The position numbers and the translations under genes were made by a program. Below the pieces are notes generated by a model that saw nothing but the letters and a program-made list of their open reading frames with translations, made no database searches and was not told the DNA's origin. Positions 1-11,484 of a stretch of 40,468 nt of DNA are shown piece by piece. Numbering within the stretch: the first letter of the stretch is position 1; every line of letters begins with the position of its first letter. Origin of the DNA: Hypsibius dujardini (Eukaryota > Tardigrada > Eutardigrada > Parachela > Hypsibiidae); the NCBI GenBank assembly GCA_001579985.1, contig LRSR01005368.1, positions 1 to 40,468 of the forward strand. Reading direction: 5' to 3'.

Positions 1-135
1 AATAATTTTTAATTTAAATTGTATTCCTTTTGATGTTGGAAGGAATTGCTACTAGATCAATAATAACTAAACTTCTGCCTGGATCGCTGAATGTAGCTCT
101 GAACCGAACACCGGCTTTCCCGGCAGCGCATCAGA

Positions 136-660
136 TCAGGTACTCGTACATCGTGTAATAAATCTCTGGACGTCCTCATTCCTCGTGTTCATCGAGTGAC
201 ACTTGGAACGGTGATATGCGCGAATTAATGAGGCAGAGGGCAGCTCCTCGATCGATAGGCCGGCTTGTGTATCACCACTCGATCCATTAATCCCCACAAG
301 ACCAGTTAATGGATCCATTAGTATTACGAGTACCGTACGATGCGTTTCCGTGTTGTAAGTACAGTAACATACCGAAGGGACAAAATGGGCGATCACTGCA
401 GTCGCTGCACAATCTTTTAGCACCCAATCCATGCCATTTAACACTGAGCCAGCCGTTCCACGTACGCCCCACGTAATCGGTCGCCTTGCCCACAAGGCGA
501 TTCCACACGTGATACGTGGCTGAGCATCCATGCAGTAGCATTTCTCACAAAACCACATAATCTCAGCGCTAAAACAGTCGAGTGCAGACTTAAATGTCGA
601 TTTCCACTGGTTTTTGGTGATTTGGCAAAGTGGAAGAAAACCTTTTTCGCCGTTCTTCAT
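136..660 (-). CDS. Unrecognised 174-residue ORF
   Basis: A single uninterrupted reading frame opens with ATG at 660 and closes with a stop at 136-138. I do not recognise the product. It is moderately cysteine-rich (for example FCEKCYC near residues 57-63), has no clear signal peptide, membrane segment or zinc-binding spacing, and no repeat. A second overlapping open frame of 84 codons (541-287) sits inside it, so the frame choice is not certain. The ORF points away from the STT3B gene and leaves about 260 bases between the two starts, which could be a shared promoter. It may be a real single-exon gene, the last exon of a gene running in from the left, or a chance frame. Confidence 0.3.
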   Translation of the reverse strand: MKNGEKGFLPLCQITKNQWKSTFKSALDCFSAEIMWFCEKCYCMDAQPRITCGIALWARRPITWGVRGTAGSVLNGMDWVLKDCAATAVIAHFVPSVCYCTYNTETHRTVLVILMDPLTGLVGINGSSGDTQAGLSIEELPSASLIRAYHRSKCHSMNTRNEDVQRFITRCTST

Positions 661-922
661 CCCAAATATTTTGTCTAATATTTTTGTTTCATATATATCT
701 TTTTCTTAACTTTGAATTTGAATTTGCACATACTCACGACTTGTTATGGTGGTTGAAGAAAGGGTTTTGTGATTTCAAATCGGGGCATCGAATTAGCCGG
801 CACACGAAAAGGTAAAAAAGTAGTAAAGCAGTTTGTGCGCCACGGCTTTCGTCCTGGTTCGCCGCGCATAATTAATTTGCAAGTTTACAGTTAATTTGTT
901 GACGTTTGCAGGCCAAGAAGAA

Positions 923-3900
923 ATGCCGGAAATGTCAGCCACATCGGCGAGGGCCATCGCTGCCGCAGCAGCTGCACCGAAACGGATCTCGGGGAAAGTG
1001 GGATTCATCACGCTATTTCCCGTCTTGATTCTCATCCTCGCCTGGCTCGTCGGCTTCTGCTCACGACTCTTTGCCGTGGTCCGGTTTGAGGCCATCATTC
1101 ATGAATTCGATCCGTGGTTCAATTATCGCGCCACCCACTACATGGTGAAGAATGGGTTTTACAACTTCCTCAACTGGTTCGATGAATCCGCGTGGTATCC
1201 TCTCGGGAGGATTGTCGGAGGAACGGTAAATTGATTGCTTGATTTGCCCCTAACGTAAAATATTTTTTTTATTTGTGCCCGTTTTGGTCTATTGATTGAT
1301 GAAGAGCTTTTTGGATTGCTGCTATTACGTTACGTAGAGTAATGTTTTTTGTCAGTTGATTGATTGATTGAGTATTGACATATTACAGTATATTGTTGCT
1401 TTGCAGGTGTATCCAGGCTTGATGGTGACATCCGGTGCGATCCATTATGCGTTGAGTCTGCTGAACATTCCCGTCCACATTCGTGACGTTTGCGTCTTTC
1501 TCGCGCCGATCTTCAGTGGGCTGACAGCTATCGCTACCTTTTTATTGACAAAGGAGCTGTGGAACACGGGAGCCGGCTTATTTGCTGCCTGCTTCATCGC
1601 CATCGTTCCTGGCTACATTTCCCGCTCGGTGGCCGGATCGTATGACAACGAAGGCATTGCCATATTCGCCCTCATTTTCGTCTACTACTTATGGGTGGGT
1701 AGGGAATTGTTTGTGGTTGCCGTTCGACTGTCAAAATTGTCAATTTGTCTACAATGTCATGTAACTGTCCAACTATCTGCCAGGGTGTCTTTCCGTCTAC
1801 ATTCTCAGTTATTTCTTTTCATTTTTCTGTCTAATTGTCATTTTTTCATCTGCTTAGAAGGGAACTATTCGTATTTGCCTTATCGTTTATGCCTTTGCCC
1901 AAGTGTTTTTTTTCTAACTCTCCTTCTGGCTAACTACCTATTTGATTGTCTGACAAATTTTTTAACTGAAGAAATGTCATATAGAACAACTGTGAGGGCT
2001 GTCTAGGTGTTTTATGTTTCGACGCCTTTAATTAACCCCATATCCCCAGCACTCCTCATTAGTTTTCTTCTTTCTTCCAGGTGAAGAGTGTCTCAACCGG
2101 TTCCGTGTACTGGTCCTCCCTGACAGCTCTTGCCTACTTCTACATGGTCTCCGCTTGGGGCGGCTATGTCTTCATCATCAACCTTATTCCTCTCCACGTG
2201 TTTGTCCTCCTGTTGATGGGCCGTTTCAGCTCGCGCATCTACGTGGCCTACACCACCTTCTACATCCTCGGCCTGATCCTGTCCATGCAGATTCCGTTTG
2301 TGGGATTTCAGCCCATTCGCACCAGTGAACACATGGCAGCGGCGGGAGTTTTTGCTCTGCTCAACGCCTACGCTTTTCTCAAGTATATTCAGCGTTTCTC
2401 CAAACATATCAACTTGTGGATTTTGGGCGCTGGCGCTGCGGGAGCAGTTTTTGCCGCCGTGGTGGGGCTTACAGCAATGGGAGTTATTGCTCCGTGGAGT
2501 GGGCGCTTCTATAGTCTGTGGGACACTGGCTACGCCAAAATTCATATCCCCATTATTGCGTCTGTTAGCGAGCATCAGCCGACCACTTGGGTAAGCGCTA
2601 CAGTTCTTGTTGCGTGCCTCATTTGGTAATTATTTATATTTTAAGGTGTTTTCTCATGGCTATCTCTTCCTCTGTTGATTTTTCATTCGATCCGCCTGTC
2701 TGGAAGTAGCCAACTGTCTCATTGTCTGAATGTGGATTGCTTGATTATTTTCAGCTATCTGTCTGTTGCGTCTTGGAAATGAGATTTTAATTGAGTTGGA
2801 ATTTGGGTTTCAGACGTCGTACTTCTTTGACCTGCACATTCTGGTGTGTCTGTTCCCAGTGGGAGCGTACTACTGCGTCAAGCAGGTCAACGATGTCCGG
2901 GTCTTCATCGTCCTGTACGCCGCGACCGCGTCCTACTTCTCCGGAGTGATGATTCGTCTGATGCTGACACTCACTCCTGTGGTTTGCATCCTTGCCGGTA
3001 TCGCTCTTTCACAGGTTTGTCACTTGGGTGTTGAAAGATTTGGAACACCTTTGAATTGATAAGATCTCAATTTAATAATTGTTTTTGCAGATCATGGAGA
3101 GCTATCTGGTGGGCCTGGACGGCAGCATCCTAGCTCGAGAAGAGAAGTCGGATGAAGTTGTCGTGAAAAAGACAAAGGATAAGAATAAGAGCATGTTCGA
3201 TGAGGCTGCTCCGTCTCCACCCAAGAAGCCCTCGCCATCTGCCCAGCTGGAAGATATGGACCCCACGGGGATTGGCATAAGTGTCCGCAACATCGTCATC
3301 GGAGTGACATGTATTCTTCTCGTGCTTTTCGCAGTGCATTGTACCTGGGTAACTTCAAATGCTTACAGGTAATACCCGCAATTCGTAGAAGAAAGAAAAA
3401 AGAAGAAAAATGTAAAAAATAATAATATAGCTATTCATCAATCAATTCAAAGTCTGTCTATCTATCAATTCACAATCCTTCCATAAATTCTTATAAATAA
3501 AGCCATCATAAATCTCGTTTGAAGTTCGCCGAGTATCGTCTTGGCTACGTACGGGCAGGACGGAACGCGCAACATCCTGGATGACTTCCGAGAGGCTTAC
3601 TACTGGTTATGGCAAAACACGCCCGAGCAATCGCGTGTTATGAGCTGGTGGGATTATGGCTATCAGATAGCGGGAATGGGCAACCGGACCACCATTGTGG
3701 ACAACAACACGTGGAACAACAGCCACATTGCGCTGGTAGGAAAAGCAATGTCGTCCAACGAGTCCGCGGCGTATAAGATTATGAACGATTTGGACGTGGA
3801 TTATGTTCTCGTTATTTTCGGTAGGTACTCTCTTCTTCCTTTTCATACACCTATACAGACAAGAACAGTGCAGTACTCAAACAAACATAAAGACAGACAG

Positions 3901-4524
3901 GCATGCAGACAGTCAGACAGACAGATATGCAGACAGAGCGAGAGCCAGAGACAGACAAGCAGACTGACCCGTCAGAAAGAAAGGCAGACAGACAGACAGA
4001 AGGCAAAAGCGGCAGGCAACCAGAAACAATCCATTAGTATTACTTTTACTTGAAAACCCCGTCTCACAGGTGGTATAATCGGTTATTCCGGCGATGACAT
4101 TAACAAGTTCTTGTGGATGGTGAGAATTGCTGAGGGCGAGCACCCTGCGGAGATCCGGGAAGCCGACTACTTCAGCCCTGACGGCCACTTCCGGGTGGAC
4201 AGTGGCGGCTCAAAGGTCTTGATGAACTGTCTCATGTACAAGCTCTCCTATTACCGCTTTGGTGAGATCCAACTCGGCCACCGCCAACCGTTCGGCTATG
4301 ACCGCGCTCGCGGTGTAGAGATTGGATTTAAAGACATCAAGCTGGAGCACATGGAAGAGGCCTTCACGTCGGAGCACTGGCTCGTTCGCATCTACCGGGT
4401 TAAGAAGCCCAACAATCACTTGCAAGTTGCCTCTGCCAAGAGACAAGCCAAATTTAAGCGCACCATTTCGCAAAAGTCCGCAAGAAAGTTACAAGGTGTT
4501 TTGAAAAAGCCCACCAAGGCGTAA
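923..4524 (+). CDS. STT3B: STT3B-type catalytic subunit of oligosaccharyltransferase
   Basis: Seven exons: 923-1225, 1407-1694, 2081-2590, 2814-3014, 3091-3368, 3525-3820, 4070-4524; all phases join and give 776 residues. STT3 transfers the lipid-linked glycan to Asn in N-X-S/T sequons in the ER. Visible family motifs are EFDPWFNYR (Asp63, metal/peptide site in the first luminal loop), GSYDNEG (second acidic motif), SVSE at about 358-361, WWDYG at about 568-572, and [17 protein letters not shown] (DK-type motif region). The N-terminal half is multi-spanning. The sequence after WWDYG ([34 protein letters not shown]) and the basic C-terminal tail match the STT3B rather than STT3A paralogue; the length lies between human STT3A and STT3B. 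An AG at 909-910 just before the start suggests a 5' UTR intron. The start ATG is followed by an Ala-rich cytosolic stretch. Confidence 0.95.
3891..4012. repeat. Degenerate CAGA tetranucleotide tract in STT3B intron 6
   Basis: The intron carries an imperfect run of CAGA/GACA units broken by short interruptions. The same simple repeat recurs in introns of the transporter, aldolase, RBR ligase and Ly6 genes in this window, on either strand, so it looks like a genome-wide microsatellite and not a gene-specific element. Confidence 0.8.
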
Positions 4525-4950
4525 AGCTTTTTTAGTCGTGTGATGACATTTCTTTTCATTTTTCTTTCGCTCATTTTCCACTTGGAACTATAAAACTTTC
4601 TCTGCTACCTTACTTCTGTCGACGCAAATTTTCACTATTAAAAGGTTCAAATACCCATTTCTCGAGAACGAAAATATGTACTTCAAATTGTTGGCAGTTA
4701 TTACGGCAGTTTAAATTGAGGAAGATGCCATGCGACGGGAAAGAAGGAGAAAGGACTACGGAGTTAGCTGTTGGACCAGAAGGCCATTAACACTATTTGA
4801 ATGGCCTCATGGGTTCATGGCCTCATGGTCTGTTCACATAGACTACCGTCTATTCAAATTAAAAATCGATATCCATATTTAAATTCAAAACAAATCCAAA
4901 CTTGCTGCCTGTTCCTATTTTCCCAGTAACTTTTTTCCATCTTTTCGAAA
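4525..4950. other. STT3B-malectin intergenic interval
   Basis: This 426-base gap holds the STT3B 3' UTR and the malectin promoter/5' UTR. An ATTAAA at 4637-4642 is a possible poly(A) signal for STT3B. A short duplicated phrase (ATGGCCTCATGG type) lies near 4800-4830. I see no other gene or obvious TATA box. Confidence 0.6.
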
Positions 4951-7794
4951 ATGAAATATTCATCCTCACTTGCACGCATGCAAGCGGTTTACTTGTGGCC
5001 GCAATTGCTGCTGCAGCTGCTAGCAATGGCGCAAACTTGCACCGCTTCATCCAACGACGACGGCAGCTCCGCCCGGCAGCTGGACATTGTTTATGCCGTC
5101 AATTGCGGAGGCGAAGAGCATGTTGACTCACTTGGTGTCCCCTATCAGCGGTAAGTGGGTGTGGGAAAAAGGTTTCGGACCAGCGACCCATCTGGATGCT
5201 TCTGTCAGGACTTCATTCGGTTGATTGATTGATTAATCCGCACGTTTTATTGGGTATGTGTTTGCAGTGATCCCAGTTTGGATGGACAGGCTTCGGATTA
5301 CGGCCTCAGATGGCAGGTCATCAACAGCGCAACGCAGGATGATTTTATTCTTTATCAAACGGAACGATTTGCGGAGAGCACTTTCGGTTATGACATTCCC
5401 ATTCCGAAGAACTCCAAACCGACTAATTACGTTCTGGTGTTGAAGGTGCGTTTTGTTGCTGTGTGTGTGAGTATTTGCTTGTTTGACGTGCCATTTTTGT
5501 CCTTTCACTGCTGTCACGGTAATTGATTGTCAGATTGCGAGAATACAATATCGTCCACCTTTCCCCAATGGCACAGGCCTATACCACTATGGTCTTTTCT
5601 ATATTTATAATGAATTTATGATTTTAGTGTTTTAAATTTATATAATCACTGGCTACTAGACTCATACTTTTTCTTGGTGATTTAATCTCTTATCGGCTGA
5701 TTTATTCAGAATTTATAAAAATACTAAAAGCGTTCTAAAGAACCGAAAAGTTTAAATAGTTTAAATTGAGGATGATCTTAATAGGGTCTGTTCGGAGCCA
5801 ACCCATAACTTTAAGTCTTATCCTTAACTATAAGTTAAGTTAGCGTTAACGTATGGCGCTTGATTTGTGTGTTCGGCGACCAACCATACCAAAACATTAA
5901 ATTATCAGCTGATCTTAAAGATCCTAAAATACAGGTTCCTAAGCAAATAAATTATAAAAATGTGATGAATTTTAAAATATAATCAATTTAAGGATAAAAC
6001 TGATGACGGATCTGGTCTGGATAGTGCGCAAACTGGAAGTACGAACAACAATAATAAAGCGGAAAATCGAGCCATTGATTGAGTGATTGCGTATACAGCT
6101 AATTCAAGCGGGAAACCTACACTCGATCGATTGATTGCGTATACAGCTAATTCAAGTGAGAAACTAAACTCGATTGATTGATTGATGTACAATGGAATCA
6201 ACTCCAAATTAGCTTCTGAATGTCTCGAAATCAACAGTATTCCCCTGCCTCGAATAGTTATTCTGAATCCAGATATAAAATCATTCCAAGCATACAATGA
6301 TTTTCGACAAGAAACACGACGGCACAGCCAGTTTAAAATTCCGCCATGTCGCGGAGCGGACGCCCGCTACCGTCAGCGGAGCGGCCATCCAACGTTGAAA
6401 AAGTGCCCCTCGGAAAATAGACCGCTGAACGAGAATCAGAACGTTCTACCCATCCTCAATAGCACCAGAAAATCAAAAAATGAATTTCCTTCCCAAATAT
6501 GTATCGTCGTAAAGTTAATTGGCAGCGGGGATGTATGTAAACAGTTTCAAAGGGGCCTTCCTTAAACTTGATTTTTAAGGATAAGAGTTAGGGATCATAC
6601 ACAGATTACGTAATCAAAAATTCGACATTTTTTACCCACCCACGCACCCTCGTAATACGACGTAATCATCACAGCCTCTACCCACCCCTGGATCGTAATC
6701 ACAACGTAATCAATGGTCGACCCACCCCCTCCGTGACCACGCCCCCTCTTCGTATCACTACGTAATCATAGGGCGCACCACCCAAAAATCGTAATCAAAC
6801 GTAAGCTTTTCGGGTACCACCCATCCACCCTCCCTTGATTATGTAATATGTGTAAGGCCCCTTATCGTAAACAATACCATAAGTCTATACCCCCCTTTTC
6901 GTGACGTCACTTGGACTTAAGGATAAGAGTTAAGGTTATGTATCGTTCCGAACAGACCCTAATGTGGTTCACATAATGAAAATTAATTGAGCGATATGTG
7001 CCCAGTAGTTGATGGTTTTTGTGCCCTTTGCAGTTTGCGGAAGTATACTTTAATCAAGCCGGCATGAAAGTTTTTGACGTTCTGCTTAACGGCGATCACC
7101 TGGTAATCGATGGACTGGACATCTTTGAGAGGGCCGGAGGTCGTGCAGCCGCTTTTGACGTCCACATTCCGTTTAAAGTGACCGGTAACAAACTTGTACT
7201 ACTCAGCACGGGCGAGGAATCTGATCTGCCGACTTCGAGGGTGTTGCGCCTCGATTTTGTCAAGGTGCGTGCATCATGCATGCGTGGTGTTTTTGTGCCG
7301 ACGATACACAGCTATTTTATGGGTATGTTTGCAGACGTCCCAAGACAATCCCAAGTGTAATGCGTTTTATCTCGCACGGGCTTCTCTGACTGGTAAGGAA
7401 TTGGTTCTCTGTGCAGTGTATCTTTCCCTTTCTCTGTTTCGTCTGTCAACATCTTTAGCTGCCAATCTATTTGCCTGGACGGATGTCCGTTTGTAGGCCC
7501 GTTTATCGAAGCATATTTATCCATAACAACTGACGCTCATTTGGTTTTGTAGACATTCCAAAATTTGAAGTCAAGTCAAAAGCTCCGGAAACTTTGGACG
7601 AGGAATACCCCAGCGATCCAAAATCGGAGCACAGCAGCCAATATCTTGACGAATGGAATTCCCCATCGGAATTCTTCGACTTTCCAACTCCGGCGTCAGT
7701 GGAAGAGACAGAAAGCGGCCTGGAGAAGTATTATCCGGTTATTGCTGTATTTCTCTTTATCGGTGTTTTAACATTTTTTCTTTTTAAACTGTGA
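4951..7794 (+). CDS. MLEC: Malectin, ER Glc2-N-glycan-binding membrane lectin
   Basis: Five exons: 4951-5150, 5268-5445, 7034-7264, 7335-7392, 7553-7794; phases agree and give 302 residues. Malectin binds diglucosylated high-mannose N-glycans in the ER and takes part in early glycoprotein quality control. The start gives a signal peptide (VYLWPQLLLQLLAMAQTCTA, ending near residue 30). The lectin domain follows: VYAVNCGGEEHVDSLGVPY, DPSLDGQASDYG, ERF.ESTFGYDIPIP, NYVLVLKFAEVYFNQAGMKVFDV, then the second beta sheet ending RLDFVK. An acidic linker follows, then a single membrane segment close to the end (about 282-302, VIAVFLFIGVLTFFLF), giving a type I membrane protein. The family's usual length is about 290. 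Intron 2 is 1.6 kb, far longer than others here, because of an inserted repeat. It lies directly downstream of STT3B on the same strand. Confidence 0.93.
6086..6183. repeat. Two-copy 48-base tandem repeat
   Basis: GTATACAGCTAATTCAAG occurs at 6091 and again at 6139, giving a period of 48 bases. Each unit carries a GATTGATTG-like edge. It sits inside the inverted-repeat element in malectin intron 2. Confidence 0.8.
6605..6850. repeat. Degenerate CGTAATC / CCACCC array
   Basis: Four to five loosely periodic units of about 45-60 bases contain paired CGTAATC and ACGTAATCA motifs followed by a C-rich CCCACCC-type stretch (near 6609, 6652, 6703, 6753, 6789). The paired motif is partly palindromic (GATTACGTAATC at 6605-6616). 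It occupies the right part of the inverted-repeat element and may be a subterminal array or a nested older insertion. Confidence 0.6.
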
Positions 7795-8370
7795 TCGCTG
7801 TCCCTCAAAACACGGCACACTTGCTACACTTTGTTTGTTTTTTTCTCTCCGGCAACGTCTGTCTTTTTATTCCTCACATCCCACCCGAGTTACCTCAGAT
7901 AGTTTGCACAATTATGCTCGGTAGGAGCAGCGGCGCGTTAACTTTAAATAAACGGCCTTTTCCGACCGACTTGTCGGCAATCCACTCCAAAAGTGGCAAT
8001 AACTTTGCCTTAACTTACATTTTCTCGTACAGAGTATTCAAGTCAAAGTGTGTTGTACAGTTCCACTACTGTGGAATAACCTTGCTGGCAAATGGAATTG
8101 GAAACGTGCAAAATCTTTCTCAGGGACGAATCAAGTAAGTCATACTCCACTTTGGCACACTATTTTTGCGGAAATTGTTAAAGATCATTGCGTCAGGCAG
8201 TACGAGTACTGTAGATTATTATTAGTTCAACTTATAAGTATTCTTCGCGGTTTCGGTTTGCAGTTTTACTTATCTTATTCCCTCCCGTCCCTTATTACAC
8301 AATTTCTGATTGCTCCTGACAATTCACTGAACACACACACTTATTAACAACATACTGTACGCACATCACA
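7795..8370. other. Malectin-transporter intergenic interval
   Basis: This gap holds the malectin 3' UTR with an AATAAA at 7947-7952, about 150 bases after the stop, the only good poly(A) signal seen there. The remainder should contain the 5' UTR and promoter of the transporter gene. Open frames here (for example 7791-8138) have no recognisable product. Confidence 0.5.
7947..7952 (+). terminator. Candidate poly(A) signal of malectin
   Basis: Canonical AATAAA about 150 bases downstream of the malectin stop codon, in the right orientation and before the next gene. Confidence 0.45.
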
Positions 8371-10846
8371 ATGGGATTAAATGAAAAACGGATACCTGAG
8401 CCAGTGAACTCAGCCTTTGAAAGTCATCTGCTGGAGACTACCGCTGTGCAGGAAACCATTTCGATATCTGTTGGGAGAAAAGACAACGAGAAAGCCGGGA
8501 CGCAGCTGGAGATGAGCAACTATCGTGCGCCTTTATCAAACGGTGAGACGAAAGCGAGGCTTGTCGATTGATTGGCTGATTGAATTGCCGGTTTTATTTG
8601 CCGGGCATAGCCGCCCAATTCATCAGTCAATGGATGGATAGCTTGCACAGTAATTGTTGCATGCATATCATACCGGTGTTGACATTGGTTCTTTTGCTTA
8701 ATATAAGTGATTCATCCACTCGTTAAATGCCGCAATTAATAAATCTTGGCTCATGACATATTGGCATTTTGAGTTCTTTGAAGCGTCGTTGCCGGTGTGT
8801 GACTTAGGTGAGAAGAATGCAAAAGAGCAGTTTTGAAGTGTTTGATCACTTTCTACTCCTGCCTGATTACTTGATCGCACCTTATGAAATTGTTTTTGCA
8901 GGCGGATTTCTTCTTCGATTGGCTGAGACTCAGACACCCAACTACGGATGGGTAATCATCTTAGCGGCTTTCTTCTGCTCATTTATCGTGGACGGCGTAG
9001 CCGGAGCGTTCGGCATGTATCGGGTGGAATTGAAAGAGCTCTACCCGAACGAGCCACACTACCTCATCTCCTTTATCGGCAGTCTAATTTACGGCGTATA
9101 CCTCTTAATGGGTACGGTACGACAATGGCTATATGTATTCAAGTACTTTACTCTCCACAGCTTAAGTAAATCATCGGCACTTTTAGGTCCTATTTCATGT
9201 GGACTAGCCGAAACATTTGGTTATCGGAGCACAATCATGCTCGGAGCGGTAATCGCCTCCGTCGGATTCTTCAGCAGCTGTTATGTCACTCATCTGCTGT
9301 GGCTTTATTTGACATTTGGAATTATTGGAGGTTTGTCCGTGTGTTTGCTTGTCTATCTGTCTATCTGTCTGTATGTTTGGGTGCCGGGTTATCTGTATTT
9401 CTGCTTGTCTGCCTGATTACATATCTGTCTTGTTTGTCTACCTTCGGTTCTTTTTTATTTTGTCTGTTGGGCCTATTGTTGTTTTCGGCTGTTTACCCCG
9501 TCGTCCAATGTGGTTACCGCTTGCCTTCCTTTTTCTCTACCTGTCCATTGTCTGTCGGTAATTGTATGGTGCCTCATTTTGTGGCTTACCTGATTCACTT
9601 ACGGTGTGTTAATGTTTGTGTAGGAATTGGGTTCGGCTTGATTTACTCCCCGTCCATCATGTGTGTATGCTCGCACTTCAAGGAGCGGAACGCTTTGGCT
9701 GTCAGCATCACTGTGTGTGGCTCCAGCGTCGGCGGCATGCTCAGCCCTCTTATCGTCCCGCTCCTGATCGAAGAGTACGGCTGGCGGAGCTCAATGCTCT
9801 TCCTGTCTGCTGCTTCCTTCCAGTGTTGCGTGGCGGGAGCCCTGATGCGACGACCGCCTCCTTCAGCCGAAGCTATACAAGAATCGGTTAAAAATGATGA
9901 AAGATCATTCTGGTTGCCGCCCAAGATCCGTGAAGCACTTGGAGACATGATGTCTGTGAAAGTGTACACCAGCCGGATCTTCCTCCTCTACAATATTGCC
10001 AGCTTCATCTGTTCCATCGCATTTTTGACGCCGTTATTTTTCCTGCCAAGTTTTGCTATTTCTATGTTTGGGGTGGAGAAATTTGTGTCAGGGTGGACGG
10101 TGACATCAATGTCCGCTGCGGGAATATTCGGAAGGGTCTTTTTCGGGTGGTTGGCGGACGGTTCGCATCTGGAACCGCTGCGGATTCACAACATTTCCAT
10201 CTTCATCAGCGGAGTGGTACTTGCCCTGGTACCGTTGTGCCCGACCTTTGAAATTCTACTCTTCGCCGCGGTGCTTTACGGCTTCTTTGTCGGTAAGAGA
10301 GTATTGAAAAGATTGAATTTGGAGTAGCGTACAGAGCCAGAGGTGTACTGTAATTGGCTTCCGGAGCCACAGACGGACAATACTCAATACTGTACATACG
10401 GATGAACAGTTACACTTTGTAGATTGCCAGATAACTATCTCAATTTTTTATCTAACCTTTGTTTCTTAGCTCCGTATATCGGTTTGATGTCGTCAATTTT
10501 GACGAGCAGACTCGGCTTAGAGCAACTTCCCAACGCCTTCGGGCAGACTCAGCTGATTGCAGGCATTGCTAGCCTTCTTGGTCCTCCTTTGACCGGTAAG
10601 TTGACTTTTCTATCTCACCTGCCACTTGGATCACAACTCTCACGCCTTTACGTACTGCCTCTCCCATTAGACAAACTCGGAGAAGATACGGAAGCAATCT
10701 CCTTCTACGTTGCCGGCGGCGGCTGGATCCTGGCCACACTAATTGCCAGCCTAATTTTCCTTCTCCCGCCCCAGAAGTCATCGACCGGCAGAGTCCCTGA
10801 GCGAATTTTGCCCACCGCTCAACTCAACCCGGTTGTAGCTGTCTAG
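8371..10846 (+). CDS. SLC16 (monocarboxylate transporter)-like MFS protein
   Basis: Six exons: 8371-8542, 8902-9111, 9187-9330, 9624-10292, 10470-10595, 10671-10846; every junction is phase 1 and the product is 498 residues. The family moves monocarboxylates, thyroid hormone, creatine or amino acids across the plasma membrane; the substrate here cannot be told from sequence. After a hydrophilic N-terminal tail, TM1 reads YGWVIILAAFFCSFIVDGV, close to the SLC16 signature, but the usual Asp-Gly before it is replaced by Asn-Tyr. Further family features are GPISCGLAETFGYRSTIMLG between TM2 and TM3, GIGFGLIYSPSIM in TM4, HFKERNALAVSITVCGSSVG in TM5, a long charged central loop (about 255-300) and GRVFFGWLADG in the second half. 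Intron 3 has a CTGT-rich stretch. It follows malectin on the same strand, without evidence of a functional link. Confidence 0.85.
9340..9440. repeat. CTGT-rich tract in transporter intron 3
   Basis: Imperfect TGTCTGTCTATCTGTCTG-type repeat just after the exon 3 donor, the complement of the CAGA tracts found in other introns. Confidence 0.65.
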
Positions 10847-11484
10847 TTTTTCTTGGTTGACTATACGGTCAATCCCGGTCTTTCGCAATTTTCAGCCGCT
10901 TTCTGGGAATCTCCTTGGTTAAGAGACTGAATCTTCAACAGGCACCTCAGTTCCTTTTCTCGATCCGTCATCATGACAAATTGTGAAACTCACGACTGAA
11001 TTTGTTGTTCCTTCTTTATAAGTCATTCTTATTTTATTGACTTGTTATTGTGAATTTCAAGATAATTGTATTTCAACTGCTGATGAAGGCTGACTTTGAG
11101 GCAGAAATGGTTTGCCTGTGCACTCATATATCGCGACCGATCAACGTGCCTACACACTCACTGCAACAAACACCCTAAACCCTAACTCCTTTCTCTTCTA
11201 TAGTATGTACGCGCGTCATTCTACTGTACGTGCCAGTTTATTTCTCAAGGTCTCTTCTCCCACGAGGACACTTCTCGTTGATTACAATCAATTAAAACAG
11301 ACAAATTGCAAAGGAAAAGAGGTGTGATTTTACGATTGCGCGTTTCATTCGTCGAATCGATGTCCGTGGCGCCGTAACAGTTGTCAGTGTAAAGCGCCGT
11401 GTCATAATAGTTGTACTCGGCATTTTAACTACCAGAGACAGCTGTCTTTCTGTTTGCTGTGCATAGCCTATTTGGGAGTACCGC
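10847..11484. other. Transporter-aldolase intergenic interval
   Basis: This 638-base gap shows no coding frame with recognisable product. It should carry the 3' UTR of the transporter and the promoter and 5' UTR of the aldolase. A short telomere-like phrase, CACCCTAAACCCTAAC, lies at 11171-11186 and is only two units long. Confidence 0.5.

Larger units (their letters stand above)
5783..6960. mobile_element. Harbinger/Tourist-like inverted-repeat element in malectin intron 2
   Basis: The left end starts AGGGTCTGTTCGGA and the right end is its reverse complement; about 45 bases of each end match with scattered differences (shared blocks include CATAAC and TCTTATCCTTAA). The flanks are AAT at 5780-5782 and AAT at 6961-6963, a likely 3-base target duplication. 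A GGGTCTGTT-type end with a 3-base duplication is typical of PIF/Harbinger elements, although their usual target is TWA, so the class is inferred. No transposase is visible in the 1178 bases; the 127-codon frame at 6182-6565 resembles nothing I know. It is therefore probably non-autonomous. A further partial copy of the subterminal sequence (AAGGATAAGAGTTAGG) lies inside at about 6577-6593. Confidence 0.7.

Noticed and set aside
2093-2575. 160-codon frame on the minus strand
   Set aside because: It is the antisense shadow of STT3B exon 3, whose plus-strand translation is strongly conserved.
6182-6565. 127-codon frame inside the malectin intron element as a transposase
   Set aside because: It begins in a tandem repeat, lacks any DDE/DDD or DNA-binding motif and is too short for a Harbinger transposase.
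11171-11186. Telomere-like CCCTAAACCCTAAC
   Set aside because: Only two imperfect units in an intergenic region; not enough for an interstitial telomeric array.
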